Below are positions 7,119 through 14,088 of a DNA stretch of 26,845 nucleotides, piece by piece. Position 1 is the stretch's first letter; each line of letters opens with the position of its first letter. Both the position numbers and the translations under genes were made by a program. The notes under the pieces are model-generated. The model did not search any database, was not told where the DNA came from, and saw only the letters and a program-made list of their open reading frames with translations. The stretch is from a virus. The stretch spans positions 1-26,845 of IMG/VR virus record IMGVR_UViG_3300034998_000106, one strand, 5' to 3'.

Positions 7119-7550
7119 ATGCTTATTTCAACACCTGTAATAGTAGCGATCGACCACGGACACGATGAAAGCATGGGTGCTTTCACCACTTTCATTACTT
7201 GGGACGGCGAGTCGCTGGGTAGCTTGGGTGGCATGTATAGCGGGCTGGCTTATAACGCCTACGCGGTAAATGCTACGGCAGAGCAAATTGAGGCGGCTGC
7301 TAGCTGCTATCAGCGCGAAAATCGCAGCGGTAAGCTCATGGGTGCTACCGTTACGTTAAAGCGTAGCAGAAAGGCAGCAAACGGCGTTCCGCTGCTAGTT
7401 ACGGACATACGCGACGCGTTTAACGATGCGTTTACCGGGTATTCTTACCCTGAAATGGTAGAAGTAATTGGTAAAACAGGGGAACCTACCTTGGTATCCT
7501 CATCTTGCGTTAACGAAGTGCTTCTAGGAGCCCGCCCTTGGTGGGGCTAA
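7119..7550 (+). CDS. Hypothetical protein
   Basis: 143 residues, unrecognised. The N-terminal part contains VIVAIDHGHDESMG and a Gly-rich stretch (LGSLGGMYSGLAY). The middle is basic (GATVTLKRSRKAANG) and the end is VNEVLLGARPWWG. No membrane segment or clear motif is seen. AAGGGG lies upstream of the ATG, and the gene has its own promoter (7046) and a post-stop hairpin (7565). It appears to be an independently transcribed early gene of unknown function. Confidence 0.8.
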   Translation: MLISTPVIVAIDHGHDESMGAFTTFITWDGESLGSLGGMYSGLAYNAYAVNATAEQIEAAASCYQRENRSGKLMGATVTLKRSRKAANGVPLLVTDIRDAFNDAFTGYSYPEMVEVIGKTGEPTLVSSSCVNEVLLGARPWWG

Positions 7551-7564
7551 AATAGCAAGCTAAT

Positions 7565-7581
7565 CGGGGCACAGCGCCCCG
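7565..7581 (+). other. GC-rich post-stop hairpin
   Basis: CGGGGC (7565-7570), loop acagc, GCCCCG (7576-7581). It sits 15 bases past the stop of the 143-residue gene. There is no T-run. It could be an mRNA-stabilising structure or a weak terminator. Confidence 0.55.
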
Positions 7582-7604
7582 GTATACCTAACTTGGGGAA
7601 ACGT

Positions 7605-8114
7605 ATGCACTTAACCGAAATACAAGCTGCACCGGAGCTATACCCAGTGCCGCAAATGGGAAAACCTATGATCTTTAAAGAGCTACAAGAGCGCCTAGAG
7701 CGCGCCGGCTTTGGTGTTATGCTGAGAGAATCTACCGGTGGCTGCTACCAGCGGGCAATGATTTTAGATACCGACGGCGCTCATATTGCTAGAGTTACCG
7801 TTAACCGTGGGGCAGTGCTTGGTATCCGCTGGTTTACCGACCACGGCAGCCCGTTTGAGGATCCTTCTTGCGCGTTGGCTTGCATAGCCGTTCGCTATAA
7901 TAAGGCGCTAACCGCTGCCGGCTATACCGATATTATGGTGGAAGCGAAGGCGCGGCAGAAGCAGGATTACGCGGAAAAGGTAGCGTGGAGGGCGGAAAAC
8001 CCCCCTACCCCTAGGGCGGACGGTAGCATACGCAGCCGACCTAAGCTGCAGGGAAAGCGCTTGAGCGCGTTTATTGGTAAAGCAGTGATCGATAAATTCG
8101 GGAAAATAGAATAA
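7605..8114 (+). CDS. Hypothetical protein
   Basis: 169 residues from the ATG at 7605, preferred over an upstream TTG because GGGGA lies just before it. The protein begins MHLTEIQAAPELYPVP; the middle is mixed (FKELQERLERAGFGVML, then short beta-like strands with ILDTDGAHIARVTV), and the C-terminus is very basic (RADGSIRSRPKLQGKRLSAFIG split by short turns), suggesting nucleic-acid contact. No known family is recognised. It follows the 143-residue gene without a clear promoter of its own and precedes a promoter at 8121. Confidence 0.78.
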   Translation: MHLTEIQAAPELYPVPQMGKPMIFKELQERLERAGFGVMLRESTGGCYQRAMILDTDGAHIARVTVNRGAVLGIRWFTDHGSPFEDPSCALACIAVRYNKALTAAGYTDIMVEAKARQKQDYAEKVAWRAENPPTPRADGSIRSRPKLQGKRLSAFIGKAVIDKFGKIE

Positions 8115-8120
8115 TACCTA

Positions 8121-8149
8121 GTGTATTTTATACTTTGGTAGTTTATTAT
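8121..8149 (+). promoter_or_regulatory. Putative rightward promoter, GTGTAT/TATTAT
   Basis: GTGTAT (8121-8126), a 17-base spacer and TATTAT (8144-8149). It resembles the GTGCAC-type promoters in the window. A 5-bp GGGGG/CCCCC hairpin with a GTAA loop (8162-8175) follows in the leader, and the next gene starts at 8198. Confidence 0.45.
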
Positions 8150-8161
8150 TAAATCTCACTC

Positions 8162-8175
8162 GGGGGGTAACCCCC
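8162..8175 (+). other. Leader hairpin with GNRA-type loop
   Basis: GGGGG (8162-8166), loop GTAA, CCCCC (8171-8175), 22 bases before the ATG at 8198 and upstream of its AGGA site. It lies in the 5' leader, so it may affect mRNA stability or translation of the 155-residue protein. Confidence 0.5.
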
Positions 8176-8197
8176 ATAACCTAGAAAGGAAAAAACA

Positions 8198-8665
8198 ATG
8201 AGCAACACAGAACTAGCAATGGAAAGCGTTACCGCCCTTATGGATCAAGCCACCAAGCTTATTAACGATGAGCTTCCTAAGGATAAGAACCTTAAGCTGT
8301 TGGCTTGGGAAGAAGTTAGCCGAGCTTTAAAAAAGCTGAAGGTTGTGGAAAAAACTCTGCGGGACGAATGCGTGGATGCCCATTACCACGATATCGCGCT
8401 CAAGGAAGGGGTTAACGCGAAGGATCTTGGCAATGGCTGGAAGCTTAAGGCGAAAGTAACTATGCGCCGCAAGATCGATGAATCTGCAATAGAGGGTGTT
8501 TTCGAGAAGCTCCCGAACGTTGCTAAGTCGGATCTTATTAACTTTAAACCGGAGCTCAAGCTTTCCGCATACCGCAAGCTAAGCACCTCGGATCAGCGAA
8601 TATTCGATGAGCTATTAACCACAGTGCAAGGCAGTACAGCGCTGGAGTTACTCCCCCCGCATTAA
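8198..8665 (+). CDS. Hypothetical phage protein (early/replication region)
   Basis: 155 residues. A helical N-terminal half rich in Leu and Lys (WEEVSRALKKLKVVEKTL) is followed by DLGNGWKLKAKVTMRRKIDESAI and a helical C-terminus ending SYRK-like and LLTTVQGSTALELLPPH. This general layout occurs in small uncharacterised phage proteins near replication genes, but I cannot name a family securely. AGGAAA precedes the ATG. It sits immediately upstream of the SprT-like protease and is followed by a hairpin. Confidence 0.8.
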   Translation: MSNTELAMESVTALMDQATKLINDELPKDKNLKLLAWEEVSRALKKLKVVEKTLRDECVDAHYHDIALKEGVNAKDLGNGWKLKAKVTMRRKIDESAIEGVFEKLPNVAKSDLINFKPELKLSAYRKLSTSDQRIFDELLTTVQGSTALELLPPH

Positions 8666-8675
8666 GCCATTCCAC

Positions 8676-8693
8676 GGGGCTTTAGCCAGCCCC
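8676..8693 (+). other. GC-rich post-stop hairpin
   Basis: GGGGCT (8676-8681), loop ttagcc, AGCCCC (8688-8693), 10 bases past the stop at 8665. No T-run follows. Confidence 0.55.
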
Positions 8694-8788
8694 ACCCTAT
8701 CCCCCTACTAATAATGGAAACGCAGTTTAACGGGCGTTACCGGCTGCCATACGGCGAGCGCTGTATGCCGCACCATAAGGAAGAAATA

Positions 8789-9562
8789 ATGCTAGACCTA
8801 ATTTTAGATGCACAAGATAAACTGAACCTAGCCGGTCTTGGCGAGCAAGGTTGGAGGGTTGTGGTTGATCGCCACACCGGGCTTAGACGCCGTCTAGGGC
8901 ATTGCCGTTATGAGAAGAAAGAAATCGGCATCTCTCAATTCTGCATAAAGTACGGCAATGTGGATCTTGTGCGCGACGTGTTAACCCATGAGATAGCGCA
9001 CGCCCTTACCCCCGGTGATCAGCACGGCAGGAAATGGAAGGCAATGGCGAAACGCCTAGGGCTACAAAAACCTAGGGCTTCTATCCGCCTTGCCAACTAT
9101 GGGGTAAGGGATAGCCACTTCATTGATGATTTTGTGATCTTTGCTTACACCGGACTCAACAGAACGGAGTTCGTTTCCTACTCCTCGAAAATGCAACTGG
9201 AACTCTTAGAATCTTATATAAAGGGGAGAAAGCCTAGCACAATTGGTAAACTGGTTTGCGTAGACAGGCTTACTTGGGAAGCGTTTGAGGCGAAGGAGAT
9301 CACTTGCTCCGAGATGCTGCTAAGTAGTAAAAGTGATACTGTGGAGCCCATTCTGCGGAAACAGCGGGAGGACGCAATACCCAAGGGCAAGCGAAAGGCA
9401 CCAACGCCTGCGAACGCGATAAGCAGAGAAATCTATAAACCGGGTATGGATCAGAGTACTTTCAAAACCCTATACCGCAAGAAGAAACCAAAGAGTGCTG
9501 AGAGCACTATAACCCGCCAATACGGCTACGCGATGAGAGAACATGTAAATGCTACTAATTGA
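8789..9562 (+). CDS. SprT-like zinc metalloprotease
   Basis: 257 residues from the ATG at 8789. This start has AAGGAAG five bases upstream, whereas an in-frame ATG at 8714 has no ribosome site. The zinc motif is HEIAH at residues 67-71, with the third ligand His79 in DQHGRKW, the usual SprT arrangement. The remaining about 170 residues are basic and lack the zinc ribbon of many SprT proteins. SprT/SPRTN-family enzymes degrade proteins crosslinked to or bound on DNA; in the phage the substrate is unknown. The gene overlaps the ClpX-like AAA+ gene by 14 bases, suggesting that the two work together. It contains QLELL in a predicted helix, a weak resemblance to a clamp-binding motif. Confidence 0.85.
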   Translation: MLDLILDAQDKLNLAGLGEQGWRVVVDRHTGLRRRLGHCRYEKKEIGISQFCIKYGNVDLVRDVLTHEIAHALTPGDQHGRKWKAMAKRLGLQKPRASIRLANYGVRDSHFIDDFVIFAYTGLNRTEFVSYSSKMQLELLESYIKGRKPSTIGKLVCVDRLTWEAFEAKEITCSEMLLSSKSDTVEPILRKQREDAIPKGKRKAPTPANAISREIYKPGMDQSTFKTLYRKKKPKSAESTITRQYGYAMREHVNATN

Positions 9563-10409
9563 AGAACAAGAAAAAGTTGCCAACAACCTGCGCCGACTCA
9601 TGGAAATATTCCGCGGGTCGAAAGGCGATATCCGCCCACACTTTATCCTTACCGGTCCCAGCGGTTCGGGTAAATCCCATATCGTGAAAGCGCTTGCCAC
9701 CGAGTTCCGTCTCGGGTATGTGGAGGTTAATGCCGCCCAGCTTACCAAGGAAGGCACACCGGGTAATAGCTTGAGCAAGGCGCTAACCCCGCTAGTTAAC
9801 CAACCGGAGCTTACCTTATGCTTTGTGGATGAGTTCGATAAGCTATTCATCTCGGGTAATTTAAATACCGACCTAGCCCATGAAACTACCAATGGGGTTC
9901 AGAATGAGTTCCTAACCGTTTTAGAGTCTGAAACCACCTCGGTGTTTGGCGATTACGGTAAGTATATAAATGCACCGGTTAGTAACGTGCTATTTATTTT
10001 CGCAGGGGCGTTCAATGGCGAGAAAGACATAAACATGGATAGGCTGCGTGAATTCGGGCTTAAAACCGAGTTCTTGGGGAGGGTAGGGTTAGTATTCGGT
10101 ATGGAGAAACTCAGCGTTAACTCGATGTACGCTGCCCTAACGCGCTCCAAACTGCTAGCGAATTACTTAGCCCTATTCCCAGATACGGATGTGGATCACT
10201 TCTATTCCACAATAATGAAAATAGTGGAAGAAAACCATGAGAAGAATACCCTTGGTATCCGATTGCTTAATACGCTGATCAACCAATACTTTATACATGG
10301 CGGGGAGATTCCGGAGCAGAAGAAATCGGCCTTCCAAGAGGAACCAGTCGTAAAGCTAAACTTCTCTGTAGGGGAAACTGCAGCGGCATCGAGCTCTGGA
10401 TTTGAATAG
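9549..10409 (+). CDS. ClpX-like AAA+ ATPase
   Basis: 286 residues. Walker A is GPSGSGKS at 36-43 and Walker B is CFVDEFDKL with intact Asp94-Glu95. A sensor-1 strand (NVLFIFAGAF), then GLKTEFLGRV resembling the ClpX/HslU box with the arginine finger, and a sensor-2-like GIRLL follow. It lacks the N-terminal zinc domain of ClpX. Likely role: ATP-driven remodelling or unfolding of proteins, perhaps feeding the SprT-like protease whose gene it overlaps by 14 bases. The C-terminal tail is acidic and Ser-rich. Whether it contacts host ClpP cannot be told; no clear IGF-type loop is seen. Confidence 0.85.
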   Translation: MLLIEEQEKVANNLRRLMEIFRGSKGDIRPHFILTGPSGSGKSHIVKALATEFRLGYVEVNAAQLTKEGTPGNSLSKALTPLVNQPELTLCFVDEFDKLFISGNLNTDLAHETTNGVQNEFLTVLESETTSVFGDYGKYINAPVSNVLFIFAGAFNGEKDINMDRLREFGLKTEFLGRVGLVFGMEKLSVNSMYAALTRSKLLANYLALFPDTDVDHFYSTIMKIVEENHEKNTLGIRLLNTLINQYFIHGGEIPEQKKSAFQEEPVVKLNFSVGETAAASSSGFE

Positions 10410-10453
10410 TCCTAGCTGGTGCCAAGGTAAACGTTTTTAGTCTAACAAACCTG

Positions 10454-10482
10454 TTTGCAAGGGTAGTGCACTCCCCTATAAT
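10454..10482 (+). promoter_or_regulatory. Rightward promoter with internal GTGCAC
   Basis: TTTGCA (10454-10459), a 17-base spacer and TATAAT (10477-10482). GTGCAC (10466-10471) lies inside the spacer, five bases before the -10, unlike its -35 position at other promoters. CCATACCAA follows, as after the promoter at 7046. It drives the 67-residue gene at 10537. Confidence 0.65.
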
Positions 10483-10536
10483 AACCCCATACCAAGCACA
10501 AAGGGTGCTGGTAAAACACTAAAGAGGAAACAAACA

Positions 10537-10740
10537 ATGAAAATTATCCCACAACCAGATTGGGTACCCGGCGGCGAAATTATCTTTACAACCAAGCACA
10601 TGGCGGTAAGGAAAAGCGTTAAGCACGCCTCGCTATACTTCGTCGATATCGCTACTCACGATATTACCGTGGGTGCTGTCGAAGATAAAGCCGAGGCTAT
10701 AGAAGCCGCTACAAAACTTCAGGGATTGCTTGAAGCATAA
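10537..10740 (+). CDS. Hypothetical small protein, paralogue of the next gene
   Basis: 67 residues. The core EIIFTTKHMAVRKSV...AIEAATKLQGLL aligns almost without gaps to the next gene's product (KIIFGTPLTQVKKMV...AVELATAIQGFL). The pattern suggests two or three short beta strands and a C-terminal helix. AGAGGAAAC lies upstream of the ATG. Family and function are unknown; the tandem pair looks like a gene duplication. Confidence 0.8.
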   Translation: MKIIPQPDWVPGGEIIFTTKHMAVRKSVKHASLYFVDIATHDITVGAVEDKAEAIEAATKLQGLLEA

Positions 10741-10747
10741 AACATGG

Positions 10748-10763
10748 AGCGCCGAGAGGCGCT
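10748..10763 (+). terminator. Short hairpin, possible weak terminator
   Basis: AGCGCC (10748-10753), loop GAGA, GGCGCT (10758-10763), followed by only three more T (10764-10766). It lies just past the stop of the 67-residue gene. Confidence 0.45.
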
Positions 10764-10775
10764 TTTCCAACCGAT

Positions 10776-10994
10776 ATGGGCACAATAATGCAACAAGCTA
10801 AGAAAGAAAACAGAGCGTCTGCGGAAAAAATTATTTTCGGAACCCCTCTAACCCAAGTAAAAAAGATGGTCCGCGACAACCGCTGGATCTATTGTATTGT
10901 GGGAACCGAGAGCAACCACACCTATGCTACCATTAGCGACCCGGTAGCAGCGGTTGAGCTCGCCACCGCTATCCAAGGCTTCCTGAAAAAGTAA
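10776..10994 (+). CDS. Hypothetical small protein, paralogue of the previous gene
   Basis: 72 residues from the ATG at 10776; an in-frame ATG at 10788 would remove four. Neither has a strong ribosome site. The core aligns to the 67-residue neighbour: IIF.T, V.K.V, a central strand pair, D...A.E.AT..QG.L at the end. Divergence is high outside these positions, so the duplication is not recent. Function unknown. Confidence 0.75.
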   Translation: MGTIMQQAKKENRASAEKIIFGTPLTQVKKMVRDNRWIYCIVGTESNHTYATISDPVAAVELATAIQGFLKK

Positions 10995-11012
10995 CAAAAG
11001 AGAGAACAAAAA

Positions 11013-11462
11013 ATGCGAATTTCTAACCCCGGTTATCCAGAAGGAACAGATATGTCTTATTTCGATGCGCGTGAAAGAGTGGAACCCCTAAAATCTGCGA
11101 AGGGTCAAATGGAACTAACGTTCGATTTTGATTGCCCACATTGCGGGCATCGTATATGCGCCGATGCTGATGAATTTGTGGATGCTGCCTCCTACGAGGA
11201 CGCTTGCTGGGAATGCGGAAGCCCCGTTGAGTTCACCATAAGCGAAGCGGAGCATAACTTCATCCGAGCAAACTCTGTCAGCGAGTCGCTAAATTGGGAT
11301 CCTATAGAAGGTAACCTATATGAATTCTCTGACTTCCATGATTTTCATCAGCTTGAATATGGGATATTCTCGCGGTTCGTCTCGGGCACCTACCGCTACG
11401 TTGATAAGTCGGATACCATGTGGAAATATGTTCGTCCAATTCAATGCAAAGTAGGCGAATAG
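11013..11462 (+). CDS. Zinc-ribbon hypothetical protein
   Basis: 149 residues. A CPHC (residues 41-44) and a CWEC (66-69) pair could form one zinc ribbon, set between acidic stretches (CADADEFVDAASYEDA). The C-terminal half is aromatic-rich (FSDFHDFHQLEYGIF). The ATG at 11013 has agagagaac upstream, like other starts here; an alternative ATG at 11052 has AAGGAA at good spacing and would shorten the N-terminus by 13 residues. A protein- or nucleic-acid-binding role is possible; the family is not recognised. Confidence 0.75.
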   Translation: MRISNPGYPEGTDMSYFDARERVEPLKSAKGQMELTFDFDCPHCGHRICADADEFVDAASYEDACWECGSPVEFTISEAEHNFIRANSVSESLNWDPIEGNLYEFSDFHDFHQLEYGIFSRFVSGTYRYVDKSDTMWKYVRPIQCKVGE

Positions 11463-11501
11463 CTCGGGATCACAAAAAACCGAAAAGGGGCATTAAATTG
11501 G

Positions 11502-11529
11502 GTGCCCTTCTAATACCGAGAGCTATAAT
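11502..11529 (+). promoter_or_regulatory. Rightward promoter, GTGCCC/TATAAT
   Basis: GTGCCC (11502-11507), a 16-base spacer and TATAAT (11524-11529). An imperfect stem (AAGGGGCA 11485-11492 with TGCCCTT 11503-11509) overlaps the -35. It drives the Sak4-like ATPase gene at 11557. Confidence 0.55.
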
Positions 11530-11556
11530 AGCTACCACGAACGAGGAAACTAACCA

Positions 11557-12288
11557 ATGAAAATTCAATCATCACAACAACTATCCACAACTTCAGGCAT
11601 TAAGGTTCTCATCTACGGTAACGCTGGTATGGGCAAAACCATTCTCGCGGCAACCGCACCAGCCCCCGTTCTGCTTAGTGCAGAGAGCGGCTTGCTATCG
11701 CTATCCAAGCGCAATATCGAGCGCGTATACGGGGTGGATACACCCGGTATTACTTACGATATCCCCGTTATTATTATCAAAACGGTAGAGGATATTTCCG
11801 CAGCCTATACTTGGTTAACTACCAGTAAAGACGCTCAAGGCTTCCAAACCATCGTTATAGATTCTATTTCCGAGATTGCAGAGGTTATTTTAGCCAATGC
11901 AAAACCACAGGTTAAAGATGCGCGCCTAGCCTACGGAACCATGATGGAGCAAATGGCAAACACCGTTCGCTTATTTCGGGATCAGCCGAAGAATGTTTAT
12001 TTTACCGCTAAGTCGGAGCTGGTTAAGGATGAGAATGGGGTAGCGCAATACGCCCCATCATTACCCGGTAATAAGATGAGCCAACAGATCCCCTACTGGT
12101 TAGATGAAGTGTTTAACCTAGGTATGGGTACCACGGCGGACGGTTCGGAGTACCGCTACTTACGAACATCGCCAACTATGAAGTTCACTGCTAAGGATCG
12201 GTCAGGATCACTAGAAGCAATGGAAGAACCCCACCTCGGGAAAATATTCTCGAAAATATTGGAGGACTGCAGCACCAACCAAGCATAA
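11557..12288 (+). CDS. Sak4-like RecA-fold ATPase (putative recombinase)
   Basis: 243 residues. Walker A is GNAGMGKT at 21-28 and a Walker-B-like strand TIVIDSI ends at about 104, the layout of the phage nucleotide-binding/Sak4 family. Sak4 proteins are RecA-like single-strand-annealing or recombination proteins that act with an SSB. The next gene encodes a DUF669-type ssDNA-binding protein, the usual partner in such phages. GAGGAAAC precedes the ATG and the gene has its own promoter at 11502. Assignment as ATPase is secure; the recombination role is inferred from family and context. Confidence 0.85.
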   Translation: MKIQSSQQLSTTSGIKVLIYGNAGMGKTILAATAPAPVLLSAESGLLSLSKRNIERVYGVDTPGITYDIPVIIIKTVEDISAAYTWLTTSKDAQGFQTIVIDSISEIAEVILANAKPQVKDARLAYGTMMEQMANTVRLFRDQPKNVYFTAKSELVKDENGVAQYAPSLPGNKMSQQIPYWLDEVFNLGMGTTADGSEYRYLRTSPTMKFTAKDRSGSLEAMEEPHLGKIFSKILEDCSTNQA

Positions 12289-12345
12289 GCAACACCCCAG
12301 CAACACCAATCAATTTTCATAACTTAGATAAAACAGGAACACCAA

Positions 12346-12978
12346 ATGGCTACTATGAACTTTAACGCGGCATCTGTAGAACCGCAACAATCTTTCGACG
12401 CAATCCCTGCAGCTTGGTACGATGTAGAGATTGATCAGTCAGAAATGAAACCGACTAAGGCTGGCACCGGCACTTACTTGGAACTTCGTCTTAATATCAT
12501 CACTGGGGACTTTACTAACCGTAAGTTATTCTGTCGCCTTAACGTTGAGAACCCTAACGCCGTTACTGTGGAAATCGCTTATCGTCAGCTTTCAAGCATT
12601 TGCCACGCGGTAGGTGTAATGGAGCTTACTGATTCTCAGATGCTTCACGGCAAGCCGCTTCAGGCTAAAGTAGCGCTAGTACCGCCCGGTGCCGGTTATA
12701 CAGATCCAACCAACGAAGTTAAGTCTTTCCGCCCTTGTAAAGCTGGCGCACCTGCCGCTGCGACGCAAGAAGCACAGCCAGCTTGGGCTGGGCAGCCTGC
12801 TCCCGCTGCTACCGTGGCTCCAGCCCAACCTGCCGCTACAGTAGCTCCAGCCCAGCCTGCAGCCGCTCAGGCGCAAGGTGGACAGTGGCAAGCACCACAG
12901 GCGCAAGCTGCTCAGGTTCAACCGTCTACAGTTGCTTCTGCACCCGCTGCTGGTGATACACCACCGTGGGCTCAATAG
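12346..12978 (+). CDS. DUF669-type single-stranded-DNA-binding protein
   Basis: 210 residues. The first about 140 residues match the DUF669 pattern (FDAIPAAWYDVEIDQSE, TGTYLELRLNIITGDFTNRK, and a GKPLQAKVAL strand), a family encoded beside phage recombinases and thought to bind ssDNA. A roughly 70-residue Ala/Pro/Gln-rich low-complexity tail contains a duplicated ATVAPAQPAA unit and ends DTPPWAQ, a layout reminiscent of SSB tails that bind partner proteins. It follows the Sak4-like gene and is closed by a strong terminator. It likely coats ssDNA during replication or recombination. Confidence 0.8.
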   Translation: MATMNFNAASVEPQQSFDAIPAAWYDVEIDQSEMKPTKAGTGTYLELRLNIITGDFTNRKLFCRLNVENPNAVTVEIAYRQLSSICHAVGVMELTDSQMLHGKPLQAKVALVPPGAGYTDPTNEVKSFRPCKAGAPAAATQEAQPAWAGQPAPAATVAPAQPAATVAPAQPAAAQAQGGQWQAPQAQAAQVQPSTVASAPAAGDTPPWAQ

Positions 12979-13003
12979 GCTTAAATAGCTTGTTGTTTTA
13001 AAC

Positions 13004-13027
13004 GGGAGGCTGCGGCCTCCTTTTTTT
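13004..13027 (+). terminator. Rho-independent terminator
   Basis: GGAGGC (13005-13010), loop TGCG, GCCTCC (13015-13020), then seven T residues (13021-13027). It lies 26 bases past the stop of the ssDNA-binding-protein gene. Confidence 0.9.
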
Positions 13028-13047
13028 ATCCGGACGGAACTGATCTT

Positions 13048-14088
13048 ATGAAGATAGCAGGAAAAACACACGATCTAATAGAAAACTCCATCGCCCGAGA
13101 TGGGGGAACTAGCTTTCGAAAAGCCCTTCAGACCCTTCTGCCGAAAATGGAAGATGCCTACCGCGAGTCGGGGGAACGCTTCCGCAGCCACTTTGGTTAT
13201 TCTAGCGCTGGGGATGCTTGCGCAAGGAAGCTGTGGTATTCGTGGCGCTGGGTTAAAGCACCAGAGTTTCCCCCCAAGATCCTACGCCTATTTAACCGAG
13301 GGCATCTAGAGGAAGCCCGCTTTCTGGCGATGCTGGAAAGCGCAAAGATACAAACTTGGTACGAAACTGAAGATGGCGGGCAGTTCAGGATACAGGACCA
13401 TAATGGGCACGCTGGGAGCGCGTTAGACGGGGTTGTTAAGGGGCTGCCGGAGCTACCGAAAGATACCCCAGCACTTGTGGAAATGAAAACCCACAATATG
13501 AATCAGTTTACAAAGTTAAAATCTAAGGGGGTACGATCTTCTCACTGGAAGCATTATATCCAGATGCAAATCTACATGAGGAAAATGAACCTTTACTACG
13601 CGCTATATATGGCGGTGAACAAGAACAACGAAGAACTGCACTTAGAAATCGTAGAGCTAGATAAGGAAATAGCAGACCGGTTTATTGAGCGCGCCGGTGT
13701 TATTATTTACGCGGAGGAAGCTCCAGACCGGATTAATGAAAGCGCTAGTTTCTTTGATTGCAAGTATTGTGATTACCGGATGGTTTGCCACGGTTTCCAA
13801 GTACCGGAAATAAATTGCAGAACGTGCATATCCTCAAACCCAATGGGCGATGGAACTTGGTTCTGCACCCGATACGGAAAGGAGCTAGGAAAGCAGGATC
13901 AGCTAACAGGCTGCCAGTCCCATGTCTTCCACCCCGCCCTTCTCAATGGGGCAATGGTAGTAAAAGATCGCGTAGACGACGAGGGCTACTTACGTATCCA
14001 GTGGCGGGACCAGCTCATGAACCTAGGGGCGTCGGAGACCGAGCATTGCAGTTCCAGTATGGATCTTATAGAGGCGTATAATGTATAA
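13048..14088 (+). CDS. Cas4-like PD-(D/E)XK nuclease with iron-sulphur cysteines
   Basis: 346 residues. The RecB/Cas4 nuclease core is visible: Asp127 in GSALDGVV, Glu145 and Lys147 in VEMKTHN, and Q172-x3-Y176. Cys58 (AGDACARKLWY) together with Cys238, Cys241 and Cys247 fits the one-plus-three 4Fe-4S layout of Cas4/AddB. A further Cys-rich tail (CxxC at 257-260, C273, GC at 288-289) is extra and resembles the 73-residue protein encoded at 15735. Likely role: DNA end processing in phage recombination or replication; there is no CRISPR context. The start has a weak GGACGG site, just after a terminator. It overlaps the helicase gene by 8 bases. Confidence 0.88.
   Translation: MKIAGKTHDLIENSIARDGGTSFRKALQTLLPKMEDAYRESGERFRSHFGYSSAGDACARKLWYSWRWVKAPEFPPKILRLFNRGHLEEARFLAMLESAKIQTWYETEDGGQFRIQDHNGHAGSALDGVVKGLPELPKDTPALVEMKTHNMNQFTKLKSKGVRSSHWKHYIQMQIYMRKMNLYYALYMAVNKNNEELHLEIVELDKEIADRFIERAGVIIYAEEAPDRINESASFFDCKYCDYRMVCHGFQVPEINCRTCISSNPMGDGTWFCTRYGKELGKQDQLTGCQSHVFHPALLNGAMVVKDRVDDEGYLRIQWRDQLMNLGASETEHCSSSMDLIEAYNV

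Noticed and set aside
6409-7550. Lysogeny switch (repressor/Cro pair)
   Set aside because: Only one HTH-like protein is visible, no integrase or excisionase is seen, and the rightward gene next to it has no DNA-binding pattern. The divergent promoters alone do not establish lysogeny.
13785-14081. Basic ORF in another frame of the nuclease gene
   Set aside because: It sits fully inside the nuclease gene, has an Arg/Pro-biased composition and lacks its own ribosome site; it is a shadow frame.
13048-14088. CRISPR adaptation gene cas4
   Set aside because: There is no cas1, cas2 or repeat array in the window. Cas4-like nucleases with this cysteine layout are common in phage replication modules, so it was called a phage nuclease.
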